Positions 1-9,347 of a stretch of 64,000 bases of DNA are shown in pieces. Numbering within the stretch: the stretch's first letter is position 1; every line of letters starts with the position of its first letter. Position numbers and translations under genes: made by a program. Source of the stretch: Porphyra umbilicalis (Eukaryota > Rhodophyta > Bangiophyceae > Bangiales > Bangiaceae); the NCBI GenBank assembly GCA_002049455.2, contig KV918787.1, forward strand, positions 248,001 to 312,000. Reading direction: 5' to 3'. The notes under the pieces were generated by a model. It was not told the DNA's origin and did no database searches. It saw only the letters and a program-made list of their open reading frames with translations.

Positions 1-352
1 TGTGGGGGCTCGCTCAGGTGGCTTGGAATGATGCTTGCTGTTTGGCCCGCTCCTGCGAGCCGCTGGATCAGTCGAACGGCCTCTGTTTCCGACCGAAATG
101 GACTTCAAGGCCACCGGATCCGGCTGTTTCCGGGATCCCGGGGCCAAAAAAGCTGGATATCCAGCAAAATTTTCCCGTAGGGAAGGCCCCGCTTGTGTTG
201 CAGCAAGATCCTTGCGGTGCCTGACGCCTGCGAGGAAACGTATGCTGACGCCTTGCTGCGTGGGGTGAGCAGCCACGCTCGAAGCGGCAGTGGGCTCGCC
301 TCCCAGCATGCGCTCGGGGCTATGGCGTAGGCTGCTGAGACCTCCGCCTGCC

Positions 353-359
353 TATAAAA
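353..359 (+). promoter_or_regulatory. TATA box
   Basis: The sequence TATAAAA lies 209 bases before the ATG at 568. It is followed by a pyrimidine-rich leader. The same box, spacing and leader are preserved in the duplicate at 30,488. A transcription start about 30 bases downstream would give a leader of roughly 180 bases. Confidence 0.6.
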
Positions 360-567
360 CCCGCGTGCTCGAGGCCGCTTTGCCCCTGTCCTCCCGTCTC
401 TCCCATCCCTACAACCATCAAGCCCTCCTCACGACGTACGCCGTCATTCCCCTCTCTCCTCGTGTCTGTTCCTTCGCACCCCGATCCCAACCCGAAAAGT
501 TGCCGCCACCACGAACGCGCCGTTCGACCACCGACCAACAGGTCACTCCCCAAGACAAGCCGAGACA

Positions 568-735
568 ATGGCCACCTTTGCTGTTGATGGGGCTGCCACC
601 GCGGCTGCTCTCGCAACCGTCACGGGTCGTGCTGCCGACACCGCCGACCCCGACCCGCAGCCCGACCAGCAGCCCGACCCGCCGTCGCCGGATTACACGC
701 TCGACGACGACGACGAGGCGGCTCCGGCCGCCTAA
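568..735 (+). CDS. Small acidic protein, 55 aa, duplicated
   Basis: The ATG in context GAGACAATGG opens a 55-residue frame ending TAA. The N-terminal half is Ala/Thr-rich (MATFAVDGAATAAALATV). A middle stretch is rich in Pro, Asp and Gln. The C-terminus is acidic, ending LDDDDEAAPAA. No known domain, signal peptide or membrane segment is visible. The case for a real gene rests on the upstream TATA box and on the second copy at 30,703, which keeps the same length and frame: two codons change residue (Gly to Ala, Pro to Leu) and at least one change is silent. It lies upstream of a membrane-protein gene in both copies. The function is unknown. Confidence 0.5.
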   Translation: MATFAVDGAATAAALATVTGRAADTADPDPQPDQQPDPPSPDYTLDDDDEAAPAA

Positions 736-1649
736 GAGGCGGAGCGGACCCGGTCGCGCCGCCGGCGGTGGGGTGCCGCTCCCACACGGGTGGCGACGGC
801 GCTGGCAGTGGCAGGGGGCGGGCAAGGTGCTGGCCTCGGGCGCGGCGCGTAAACACCGTGGTAGCGGGTGGACGCGTCGGTCGCTTGCGTGGCGGCCATG
901 GTAGCGCGGGGTTGCATGCCGGTTGGCAGTTTATGACGGTGTAGCAAACCGCTGGGTGTATCGTTTGTTTTTTCTTGTGTGCGGGCGGTGCGCTTGACTT
1001 GATTTCTCACACCACTGCGCGCGCTGCCGCGCCGGCTTTCTTGCAATCCACGGGGGGGGACCGACGCGTTTCGGGGGCCACCCCGGCTGCCACACGGGCG
1101 GCCACGACCGCGCTGTGGACCGCCGCACAACCCCACGGATCGGGGCGCCGCCGTCGCCCGCCGCCCGCCCGCCATGCAGACACCCCCACCACGCGGCCGG
1201 CCGCCGCACACCCGCCGCCCGACCGCCGGATCGCAGAGTCGACAGCGTCGAGGCCGCTCTCGAGTGCGCCGCGCCACCGGCGCGTTTGCCCCTCCCGCCG
1301 CCCCCCTCGCGCCGCCCGCCCCCCGCCATCCCAAACACTGTGGAACAAGACGGCGGCGCCACTCCCCCCCGCGCGTGGCCGGCAAGCACGGCGGCCCGTC
1401 GGCGGGCCGCCGCCCCACCGCCGCTGCCGCCGCCCGCATGGGCGGTCGCGGGCGGGGGACGCGGCGCGTGGAGCCGACGCGGCGCCACCGTCGTCTGCGA
1501 CGGGGGCAGCTGGACGGCGTGCCCGAACGAACGGGTTGTTCAGTATCCAGCAAACCGACACCCGTGCTGTTCAAACGTTTGTTGGGCCGACGAACGAAAT
1601 ATGAGTAAAAAGATCACATCATAAGTGCTTATAATTACATGTCGTGCTG
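736..1649. other. GC-rich stretch without a supportable gene
   Basis: After the small gene there is a T-rich patch (about 955-975), then very GC-rich DNA open in several frames on both strands. None of the frames has a recognisable domain or keeps its frame in the second copy. From about 1,560 the DNA becomes AT-rich. Confidence 0.5.
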
Positions 1650-3110
1650 AACCCCATCCAGGACCGAGCGCCGGAGTTGTTCTAGCCAATACTCGTATCA
1701 TAATGTTATGGATGCCTACACTTAATAGCATTTACTAGTTCAGTCTACTGGATCTCAACGACTTAACGACCGTTAAAGCTATCGTTAAAAGGGTCGTTTC
1801 ACGAATTTTGTTCAAACACTTTTTTCAACGACTGACATCCTTACTCTTGGGGAGGGACGAGGTGGTTGCTCCGCAGCGCACCCCCGCGGGGGGCCCGCAG
1901 CGGCGCGCGGGCGGCCGCGTTGCCACGGGGCGGCCGGGAGGCCCCTGGCAAGCGCCCAACCCGGAGAGGCGGCGCAGCGACGGTGTGAGGGGGTGGGGGG
2001 CGGGGCGCCCCCTCGTCCCGTCAGGGGTCCGCGGCGGCCCCGTCACGCGGCCGGCCAGTCGCCCCCCCGGCTTGTCGTGCGCGGCACGCCGCGGCGGCGG
2101 GGGGGGAGGGCATGGTGTCTGCAGATCCGTCGGCCGGTGGTCCGCGCGTTCCCCATCGTCCGACCGCCCCTTCCTCGTCCAACCCCCTCCCCCCTGCCCG
2201 CGTCCCGACCTCACCCCGAACAAAAAAAATAAACAACTCGACGATATCCGCGGCGACGCCAACGCCCGACGATCCCGACGCGCGCCCACTGGCCCGCCGC
2301 CGACGGGGCCGGCGGAGACTGCGCCGCCGCGGACGGCCGGGGGCGTGGACGGCGGCGACGGGGACGGCGGGGGCGGGGGGGACGGTCGCTGGCGTACCTC
2401 CGCTCCCCGCCGTTACCCATGAGGTTTTATCCGCCGCAGGCGGCCGGGGGAAATGGCGGCGGCGGCCGCCGCCGCGGATGCGTCGCCGTCAGCGCCGACG
2501 GCGGGGCGGAGCAGCCGCGGCAGCTCGCTGACGGCGCCGCTGGGGTGGCGGGGGCGCCGCCTCCCGCCGCTGGCGGTGACGGGGAGGAGGCCGCGTCGCG
2601 GGGCGACCACCGCGACGGCGGCGACGGCAGCGGCGGCGACGGTGCCGGCGGCGGCAGCGCTGGCCGCCGCACCACCCCCTGGGAGGCCATTGCCGGCGGC
2701 TCTGCGGTGGTCATTGTCCCCACCGCCGCCGCCGCCGCCGCCGTGTGGTGCCGCGGCCCGCGGGGGGAGGCGGTGTACGCCAAAACGGAATGGCACCTCT
2801 TCCCCCAGACCGCCGACGGGGCGGCGGCGCTCGACGCGGAGGAGTGGCGCCGCACTGGGAGGCGTGGGGGGGGGGGGGGGGGGGGGAGGGGGGAGCAAGG
2901 ACGGCGACGAGGGGGCGCTGGGGGGGGGGGGATGAGCGCCTGTTGCGCGGGGGGGAGGTGGACCGACGCGCGTGAGTCGGGCACGTTTGGAGGGGGGAGT
3001 GACGACAGCCGCCACGTGTCGGCGTACCGCCCGCCCGTGGCGGGCAGCGCCTCGGCGGCGGCCGTCGTCGCTCCGCCCCCCAAACGGCGGCAGCAGCGTC
3101 GGCGTAGGCG
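1650..3110. repeat. Segmental duplication block 2, first copy
   Basis: This corresponds to about 33,100-35,400 in the same orientation. It begins with an AT-rich leader carrying repeated TTAACGA motifs and runs into the membrane-protein gene. The second copy has about 1.4 kb of extra sequence between blocks 1 and 2, and about 0.8 kb of extra coding sequence inside the gene. The difference inside the gene is a deletion in this copy, because the second copy has the complete domain order. Confidence 0.85.
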
Positions 3111-3126
3111 GTCAAGTCTGCCGTGA
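2380..3126 (+). pseudogene. Membrane-protein copy lacking its ectodomain
   Basis: One frame, with an ATG at 2,419, keeps the part of the protein from just before the membrane to the C-terminus. It contains a Pro/Gly/Asp-rich stalk, a hydrophobic segment beginning TPWEAIAGGSAVVIV, the motif YAKTEWHLFP just inside the membrane, a poly-Gly stretch and a tail with SDDSRHVSAYRPP. The intact relative at 33,864-35,531 matches each part. The signal peptide and the sugar-binding-like ectodomain are absent: sequence equivalent to about 33,800-34,650 is missing at about 2,380. As it stands it lacks a way to enter the secretory route unless the membrane segment serves as an anchor. It may be a relic or a shortened isoform gene. 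Confidence 0.6.
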
Positions 3127-3686
3127 CCAGCTCCCGTGGGCCAATCGTGCAAAAGCACCGGCGGGAATGGCCGCCCGGCACGCTGCCGCGGTGGCCCGCA
3201 CCTCGGCAGCGTCGAGCGGGTCGAGGGGGTGGGGGTTGGTGCCCATGGCGGGGATTGGGGATGTGCGAGCGGGGCCGGGGGGGAGGGGAAGCGTCGGCGG
3301 GACCCACCAGGTACGCGCCAAAGCGTCGGCGGGAGCGCGTCGAGCAGGCAGCTGGGGGGACCGCAGCTGGAAGGCGGGAACAGCGCCTGCGCGTCGTGGC
3401 AGCGAAGGGCAGAGGGCTCTGCCCTGCCGTCCACATCTGGCAATCAAGAAACCCATCTCTACTACTCCCCCTCTTTCACCGTAGGCGGTGCCCCACGGGG
3501 CCACCTGCACAGCTCCACTCAGTCACGTCCGTACGGCGCGCGACGGACACCGCCAGTCCGTTCGCTTCGAAGTGTGACCTTCTGAGATTTCTACAGGAAA
3601 ACTGTTATAGATTTCTTGAACACGTGTCAGTTCTACAAGTACACTGAAACCACGCGGAAATCAATCTGAAGCCTGCCCTAGGTACA
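3127..3686. other. No gene seen
   Basis: This stretch is GC-rich up to about 3,540 and then AT-richer. Frames here are not preserved in the second duplication copy, and I see no domain or promoter. Confidence 0.5.
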
Positions 3687-3716
3687 TACAGTGCGTTCTC
3701 GATATAAGAGACAGCT

Positions 3717-4825
3717 GATTTCCCTGGCCTTTAGGACAGGGTGCTCTCAAAGTGTAGTGATGCACACATATACTTAGATCGCGGGACTTGCTCTCCGTTT
3801 CAGAGGTGGCAGTCTGCATTCGTGTCCTCAGGGATCTGAGGGCGTGTCAGCGTTGGAAGGGTCGCGATGAAGCTAAAAGCGAATAGAGTTACGTGGCTGA
3901 GAAGGACTGCCCTGCCACAAGGGTCACAGGGCCCGGATGGCGCCTGCCCCCCTGCCCCCCCCAACCGCCCCGAGTTGCACGCGGCAACCGCGCGCAGCGG
4001 CTTCCAGGGTTCGACGCGCCCGCGATGACCCGCGGGTGATCGTGCCTGCGCGCCGGCTTCTGTTGCGGCGGCTCGTCGGCGGTTTCTGACGCCATCTAGC
4101 GGCGCGGTTAGAGGCGCCCCGTCGCGCGGCGGTCTGTCCCACCCGCCCGCCCGTGCGCCGTGCCGGCCACCCCGCCCGCCCTGTGCAGGTGCGCTGCGCG
4201 GCGTAGGGACGGCCCCTCCCGTGGGCGTCGCGCGACGCCGGCGAGCCGCCGCCGCTGCGGTGGCGGCGGCGGCACCCCTTTCCCCGCCCCACGTTCCCCC
4301 CGCCACGGCAACGTGGCTGTACGTGGCCCCGTGCGCGCTCGCGGCTATGGAGCCGGCCGGCGTGCCCGGTGTCGATGCGTCGCCGAGCGCGCCACCGCCC
4401 TGAATAGGGTTGCACACGACGCCCCTATTTCGGGGGCGTCAGGGGCGCGCGACGGATAATACGCCTCACTGACGCCCCATCAGGCAGCCAAAACGCCCTC
4501 ACGACGCCCCAAGTAGCACCCTCAATATTCGCAATATCGTTCAGGTAGCACCCATATGGTGCTCTCATATATCATTTTTGTGTCCAGACTGGGTGCCTGT
4601 CCCCAACCAAGGTGCACAGCCGCCATCTGCTGAATCATGTGGACCCCCCTGAAAACTTCCTCTTCGTGACGCCTTGTTGACGCCCTTTTGAGTTGAGGCG
4701 TTAGGGGCGCACGACGCCCAAATGACGCCCTGGTGACGCCCTTAACGACGCCCTTAACGACGCCCCGGGCGTTCTCAGCAACCCGAGCCTTGAAGGCCAG
4801 GGTATTGCACGCACGTGCCTGGAAT
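3717..4825 (-). repeat. Dispersed repeat A, copy 1 (interrupted)
   Basis: An inverted copy lies at 51,996-52,712. Removing the 387-base MITE and its extra TGA leaves about 720 bases, matching the other copy's 717. A minus-strand frame of about 205 codons, rich in Ala, Arg and Gly, is open here but is cut short in the other copy, so I do not call it a gene. The left edge is near atttccctggcc and the right edge near gtgcctggaat. Confidence 0.8.
4404..4790. mobile_element. 387-bp MITE with 3-bp TGA target duplication
   Basis: The element is flanked by TGA at 4,401-4,403 and 4,791-4,793. The second copy of the host repeat has the uninterrupted site with a single TGA, which defines the insertion exactly. 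The imperfect inverted ends share GGGTTGC followed by ACGCCC after a short gap (14 of 18 positions). At least nine GACGCC hexamers, in both orientations, cluster near the two ends like transposase-binding subterminal repeats. A 3-bp duplication suggests the PIF/Harbinger class. It has no coding capacity. Confidence 0.8.
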
Positions 4826-4926
4826 CGGCTCAATATGAAGAAAAAGTGGCCCACACGGACTGGAATGGAAGACTCGCGACCCATATTCTTTTGTAAACGA
4901 TTCTCTTATGACGAGAACGCACTGTA

Positions 4927-5517
4927 ATCAAAGAAAAAAAATCGGCCCATAGCATGGGAACCTGGCCCTCTGCCTCGGCTCGAGCCGGGCGCAAGGCGGC
5001 CGAGACAGCGGCTGCTCAGATGTCTGGATGCGGCTGCCGGTGGCTGTGCCGCGCGAGCGCACAGCGCCGAGAAATTTTAGGACGGAAGACGCAAAAAGGA
5101 TTTTTGAGAGAAAAAGGTTAGGTGAGCATTTGGCCGCGACATTTTTTCTTACTTTGGGAGTAAAGGCGGCTCTCCGCCAGTGGTGCATGGCTGAGTTCTG
5201 CTTTCGTCGGTGGCTCGGTGTGAATAACCCTCCATACCATCTTGCGAAAATCGTATTGTCCGATGTACCACGCCAAGCTTTCTGGCGACAGGTGGTGGTA
5301 GCTGCCGTACTGATACCGAAGTCTTGTGTTGCAACCGAAGCGGCCGCGGCGAGCTCCCGTGCAGGGTTCTATGCGTGAACTGAAGGGCCACCGCTCCACA
5401 TTGAGAATGGCGTTGAATCAGTGGGGTCGGGCACAGGTACTCGTTCATACTAATACAGTACTACGAAGATGTGCGCCGAAAGAGACCAGGATCATAAGAG
5501 CGATGTGAACTTCATAC
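4927..5517. other. No gene seen
   Basis: Mixed-composition DNA between the nested MITE and the next ORF. I see no conserved frame, promoter or repeat. Confidence 0.4.
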
Positions 5518-6500
5518 TCAGAGTAGCGCCTGAAGGTCCGTACCAGCGTCCTCTACCACACAGACGGGAAAAACCAAAGACACTCGTCCCGCTACATCAT
5601 TGCTGGTCGAGCCCGCGGGGCGGCCGTGGCGGGCCACAGGTGACCACCGCAGCACAACCGGGCAACTCGAACCAAGACCAGGGATGTCCATGATGCTCAG
5701 CGTCGCACGCACCAGCGGCCCGCCCGTACTTGGCTGAAGGACAGCATCCGACCGCTCGCTGCGCCTGGCGACTGCAGCCGTCCCATCCGTCGCATTGCGC
5801 TCAAGGATGTACCACACCTTGCCATCTTGCTGTGCATACCGCTCGAGGAGCAACCTTGTGGAAATCGTCCCGTCCTTTCGCCCGAAAGAGTGGCATAGAG
5901 ACGCGGCCGTCTCGGAGGCAGAGCAAGACAGCATCGAGAGAGCCGCACGACACCCAGGAAAATGAATCACACGGCCATCCACACGACCTCCCGCACTCCT
6001 CGTGCTCTCAACCTCAAGGCGGCACATGGCCGCCAGCTGGTCCACAGCCCCACAAACGGCAATATGGTCAATCGTCAAAGTCGACTGGTTGCGCTTGGTT
6101 CTGGCCGTCCGGCGTGGCGGGCAAGCCTTGACTCGCACCATCAGTAGGGCACGGAGGCAGCCCTGTAGAGCCGCACCGAGTGCCCATTTGTCCATGGACA
6201 TGACGTCTTGCAGCGCGCTTAGCCCCGATAAGGAAGCTTTGGAGAGCATCAAGTCCCGCTGCACAGAGTCGAGCTTTGCCGCCAGCTCGTTCACCAGCAC
6301 GTCGCGCTCCTCTAAAGCCACGACACGGCGTAAAAGGGTGGCCGTGGATATTGCCGGCGGTGTGCTCTTGCTCGCTTCAGTCGGCGGACGCGTGGCCTTG
6401 AAGTGACTGTTGATTGCGTCAGAATCGGGCTGACGCTGAGTGGCTTGGGATTGAGGCTCACTCGGATCCTGTGGGTTGCGGGCGACAGCAGACCATGGAG
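5518..6500 (-). CDS. Unrecognised protein, probable 3' exon
   Basis: This is a long open frame without a recognisable family. Near its start is a predicted coiled-coil stretch (TLLRRVVALEERDVLVNELA and following heptads). A basic segment (PPRRTARTKRNQ) and a C-terminal part rich in beta-type residues follow. No ATG starts the frame at its upstream end. At 6,501 the minus strand reads a pyrimidine-rich run ending ttctttcttag, a good splice acceptor, so I place the exon start at 6,500 and expect upstream exons that I cannot identify. Its base composition resembles the transposase ORFs next to it rather than the GC-rich host genes. It could be an accessory gene of the same transposon, which is inference only. 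Confidence 0.45.
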
Positions 6501-7761
6501 CTAAGAAAGAACAACACAAGGCACGCCACGAGCGAAACGAAAGCACCACATGAGAGTGCAAGATGAAGTCTGTGTCAGTTGTGTTTGGAGCAGTGACACT
6601 CTCTTTAGGTGCCAATGATTAGATGGATGACGCCCAGCTCCAGCAAATCGAGACCCCCCCCCCTCATCACCCTCCAAGCTACTCCGCACAGTCCCAAGAG
6701 ATGTTGCACTAGGCCAGAGTGACGGTCACATACCTGGGAGTCCAGCCATGCTCCCTTTGGCTCAGGCAATCAACAATAAACACAGCACCTAGAGCCCAAC
6801 AGAACACAAGGGAGGGCGCACGACGCCGTCACGCCGGCCGGCGCCGCGGAATATCCGGAAAGTAGAGGCGAGGGAGGGCCCCCCACGGACTACCAGGTGG
6901 GAGCGAGGTACTGACAACCTCGCCACGGCCGCCTCGGCGGCCACGGCCGGCCGTCAGGCCAGCAAGAACGGAGCCCGGTGTCTGCCACGGGAGGAAACAG
7001 CGCTGATAGAAGAGGGCGCACGGAGAGGAAATCCCTTGGCGCAGCGTAAGATGGAAAAGGGGCACGCAGGTGTAGGTCGGGCACGCACCTTAGTGCCGAC
7101 CCTCGCGCCCCTCCAGGAACGTATCCACTATCCTCTCCCATACGGAGCGTCGCCAATTGCCAGCCGCAGCGGGTCGCTCACTGCCGCGCTCGTCTGCGCA
7201 ATCGCGTTGCTGCTCCCTGTTATCGAGCGCGTCGGGCCTCCCTTGAGTGCTGCTTCTGCACTCGACTTGCCTCGTCACCCCAGTATTCGATCTGTGACGG
7301 CAATGGAGCAAGCAAAAGCTTCTCCGGTGGCTTCGTGCGACTGGGTGTCAGCTGTTGGTAGTCGGCATCTCTGATTGGTGAGCACGGATCGGAGCAGATT
7401 CTGTCAGCGGCGTGGGCAAGGACGAGTCCCCTGACAGACACGAAGACGCTGCTCCGTGCCACCGCCCGCGTTGCATGCCGTGGCTGCCCGGTACTGAGCC
7501 AAGCCTGAGCGCGTCTTCTCGCAGACTACCCCATCCGTCCCCAGCCGCGCCGTCCCGCACCACCCCGCCCCAGAAGCCCCCCACCCCCCCCCCTCCCGGC
7601 CCATCGCGGGCGGTGGGCCACCTTCCACCGCGACGCGCGCGCTTGCACCGACCACGACGTGTCTGATCATCCCACAAGACCTTGAGACAGCCTTTTCTCG
7701 TACCCGCTGAGACACGCACTGCCATTTCCCGGCAGCCCGCCAAGATCCCCGGTGCCGAGCG
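6501..7761. other. No gene seen
   Basis: This may hold upstream exons of the preceding minus-strand gene and the promoter of the plus-strand ORF at 7,762. No frame has a recognisable domain. A CCCC-rich stretch lies at about 7,570-7,600. Confidence 0.4.
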
Positions 7762-9222
7762 ATGGCCAATCGTGGGCCTCGGCCAAGCGCGGCCGTGGCC
7801 GATGCCAAGCTGGGGTTGAAGCTATTGGGATTGCGGTTGGACTCCCATAGCAGTGTCCTCCACAAATGGGCCCAACGCCTGCCCTATGGCATGTTTGATG
7901 GCCATGGCAGTGTGTTCCCGGCCCCCGACCACCTCGTATTCCACGGCCTTGCGCGTTGTTGCTTTAAGGCCCTTTTTAAGGCTCTACCTCGTGACCTGAA
8001 ACAGCCTGTGGCGGCCTCGCTGCGCGACGCGCTCACCCAGTGTGGCTACAAGAGGACTCGCGTGTACAACGGAAGTCGGGACAAGGTCAACGGGCTACAG
8101 ATCCAAGAGTGGGCCGCCGTCTTTACCATTGGTCCAATTGCCTGTCGTCGTGCTCTGCCACCAATGGTCAACGGACGGACGCTAGCGACCTCTCCCGTTG
8201 GTGCCGTGCTCGACACGATTGACGGCCTGTCTGACTTTGCTGCGTCAGCATTTTTCTACCCTCGCGTAGAGCTTGACGGTGGCCGGACTTGTCGCGCGCG
8301 CTACGACACAACCCGTGTCGAAAGGACTGCGGAGCGGTTCCTCCAATGCGTCACGGATGTGTGCCAGCGGCCTGACTGTGATGGCTTCTCCAGCATCCTC
8401 GACGTACCCAACACCCACCGTTTTCGTGAGCTTCTGCACAAGACAGTGGAGGTGATTGACGCCATCCATGACATCCTTGAGCTGCCGCTGGAAAGTTTCC
8501 ACCAGCCACTGAAGCGCTCCATTGTGCGGGGCAATGGGCACAACGACGCGAGACGGGCCTTGTCTCGGTACGTTGAGCAGGAGGTCGTCTCCCGCATGAG
8601 CTTGGATCCCAGTGTGATTGTTGTGCCGGAGAACTGGTGTACCGCACCGGGAGTGCGCCGACAACTACGCGCCGCCTCTCCTCTATGGAGCCACGACAGT
8701 GATGATTGGGTCATTAGCCGTGGCGTGGCGCCAGAGTGTAGCATCCCTGCCGGTGCAGAGGAACTTGCTTCCAGTTTGTCTCATATGATTGCTCCCATTC
8801 GGTGGCGCTCGAGCTGCAGTCGCGGGGAGTCAGAGCGACTCCTTGTTGGCGATGCAGTGGCTGTGCTTACGACGGGCTTTACTGGTGGCCGGACGGTCGA
8901 CGTGGCAGTTGGATTGCTGGCCTACAGCAACGGCGCCACTGTTTCTTTCTTTCGTGTGTGTGCGTTGTTGCAACTCCCTTGCGGGCAGGCCGGCGCCATT
9001 GTGTGTCCTTTTATTTTACGTGATGCCGCCGGGACAGTCTACTTCTCCTCTTCAACGTTCTTGTTTATTCGGATGCAGGTTGGGGTGCGTCGCGCTCTTT
9101 GCATGCATGCGTGCAGCGAGGATGCATGTAGCGAGACGGCGGAAGGGGGCATGGCGCATGGTGATGCAAATGTGTGGCATTTGCTTGGGCGTCAAGACGG
9201 CTACCCATCTCGCAGTGGATGA
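7762..9222 (+). CDS. Tnp2-like transposase, C-terminal half (apparently inverted)
   Basis: The ATG opens 486 codons. Residues about 45-75 read FDGHGSVFPAPDHLVFHGLA followed by a helical stretch. This resembles the block after the zinc-binding cysteines in Tnp2/CACTA-like transposases, where a small domain leads to an HGL motif. Further on are a region around GLQIQEWAAVF and the motif LPLESFHQPLKR, matching the late 'FE..H..vK' block of the same class. It lacks the N-terminal catalytic part. That part lies on the opposite strand at 9,348-11,219, ending exactly where this ORF's sequence would continue. The two ORFs converge, with 125 bases between stops. The simplest reading is one transposase gene cut by a local inversion; a natural two-gene element is the alternative. 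The family call is from motif memory, not a search. Confidence 0.5.
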   Translation: MANRGPRPSAAVADAKLGLKLLGLRLDSHSSVLHKWAQRLPYGMFDGHGSVFPAPDHLVFHGLARCCFKALFKALPRDLKQPVAASLRDALTQCGYKRTRVYNGSRDKVNGLQIQEWAAVFTIGPIACRRALPPMVNGRTLATSPVGAVLDTIDGLSDFAASAFFYPRVELDGGRTCRARYDTTRVERTAERFLQCVTDVCQRPDCDGFSSILDVPNTHRFRELLHKTVEVIDAIHDILELPLESFHQPLKRSIVRGNGHNDARRALSRYVEQEVVSRMSLDPSVIVVPENWCTAPGVRRQLRAASPLWSHDSDDWVISRGVAPECSIPAGAEELASSLSHMIAPIRWRSSCSRGESERLLVGDAVAVLTTGFTGGRTVDVAVGLLAYSNGATVSFFRVCALLQLPCGQAGAIVCPFILRDAAGTVYFSSSTFLFIRMQVGVRRALCMHACSEDACSETAEGGMAHGDANVWHLLGRQDGYPSRSG

Positions 9223-9347
9223 GCTGTTTCTCTTTGCTAGAAAGTGCCCCGGGGGTGGAAGGGGTATTGTGTGAGGGGGGGCGTGTTGCGTCGCCTATTG
9301 TCATTGTTTTCACGCATGTATCGTTCTTTTTTTGGATAGGGCAGCCT

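Larger units (their letters stand above)
182..1550. repeat. Segmental duplication block 1, first copy
   Basis: This block recurs in the same orientation at about 30,317-31,720. The first 900 bases match with few substitutions and a constant offset of 30,135; after that the copies differ by indels in GC-rich tracts. Similarity starts abruptly at the run ggaaggccccgcttgtg. The block contains the TATA box and small acidic-protein gene described below. Bases 1-181 in front of it are not shared and I see no gene in them. Confidence 0.9.
3689..4924. mobile_element. Tc1/mariner (pogo-type) MITE carrying nested insertions
   Basis: The left end reads CAGTGCGTTCTCGATATAAG. The right end is its near-perfect inverse, ending GAGAACGCACTG. 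Both are flanked by TA, the target duplication of Tc1/mariner elements. Without the inserted repeat (3,717-4,825) only about 125 bases remain. That is close to the 141-bp element with similar ends at 21,775, so this is probably a short non-autonomous element that later received other insertions. It has no transposase. Confidence 0.65.

Noticed and set aside
736-3443. Many overlapping GC-rich frames on both strands
   Set aside because: They are composition-driven; their frames are not kept in the duplicate at 31-35 kb, except for the parts called.
3800-4417. 205-codon minus-strand Ala/Arg/Gly frame in repeat A
   Set aside because: The matching frame in the second copy stops early, and the reading has no domain.
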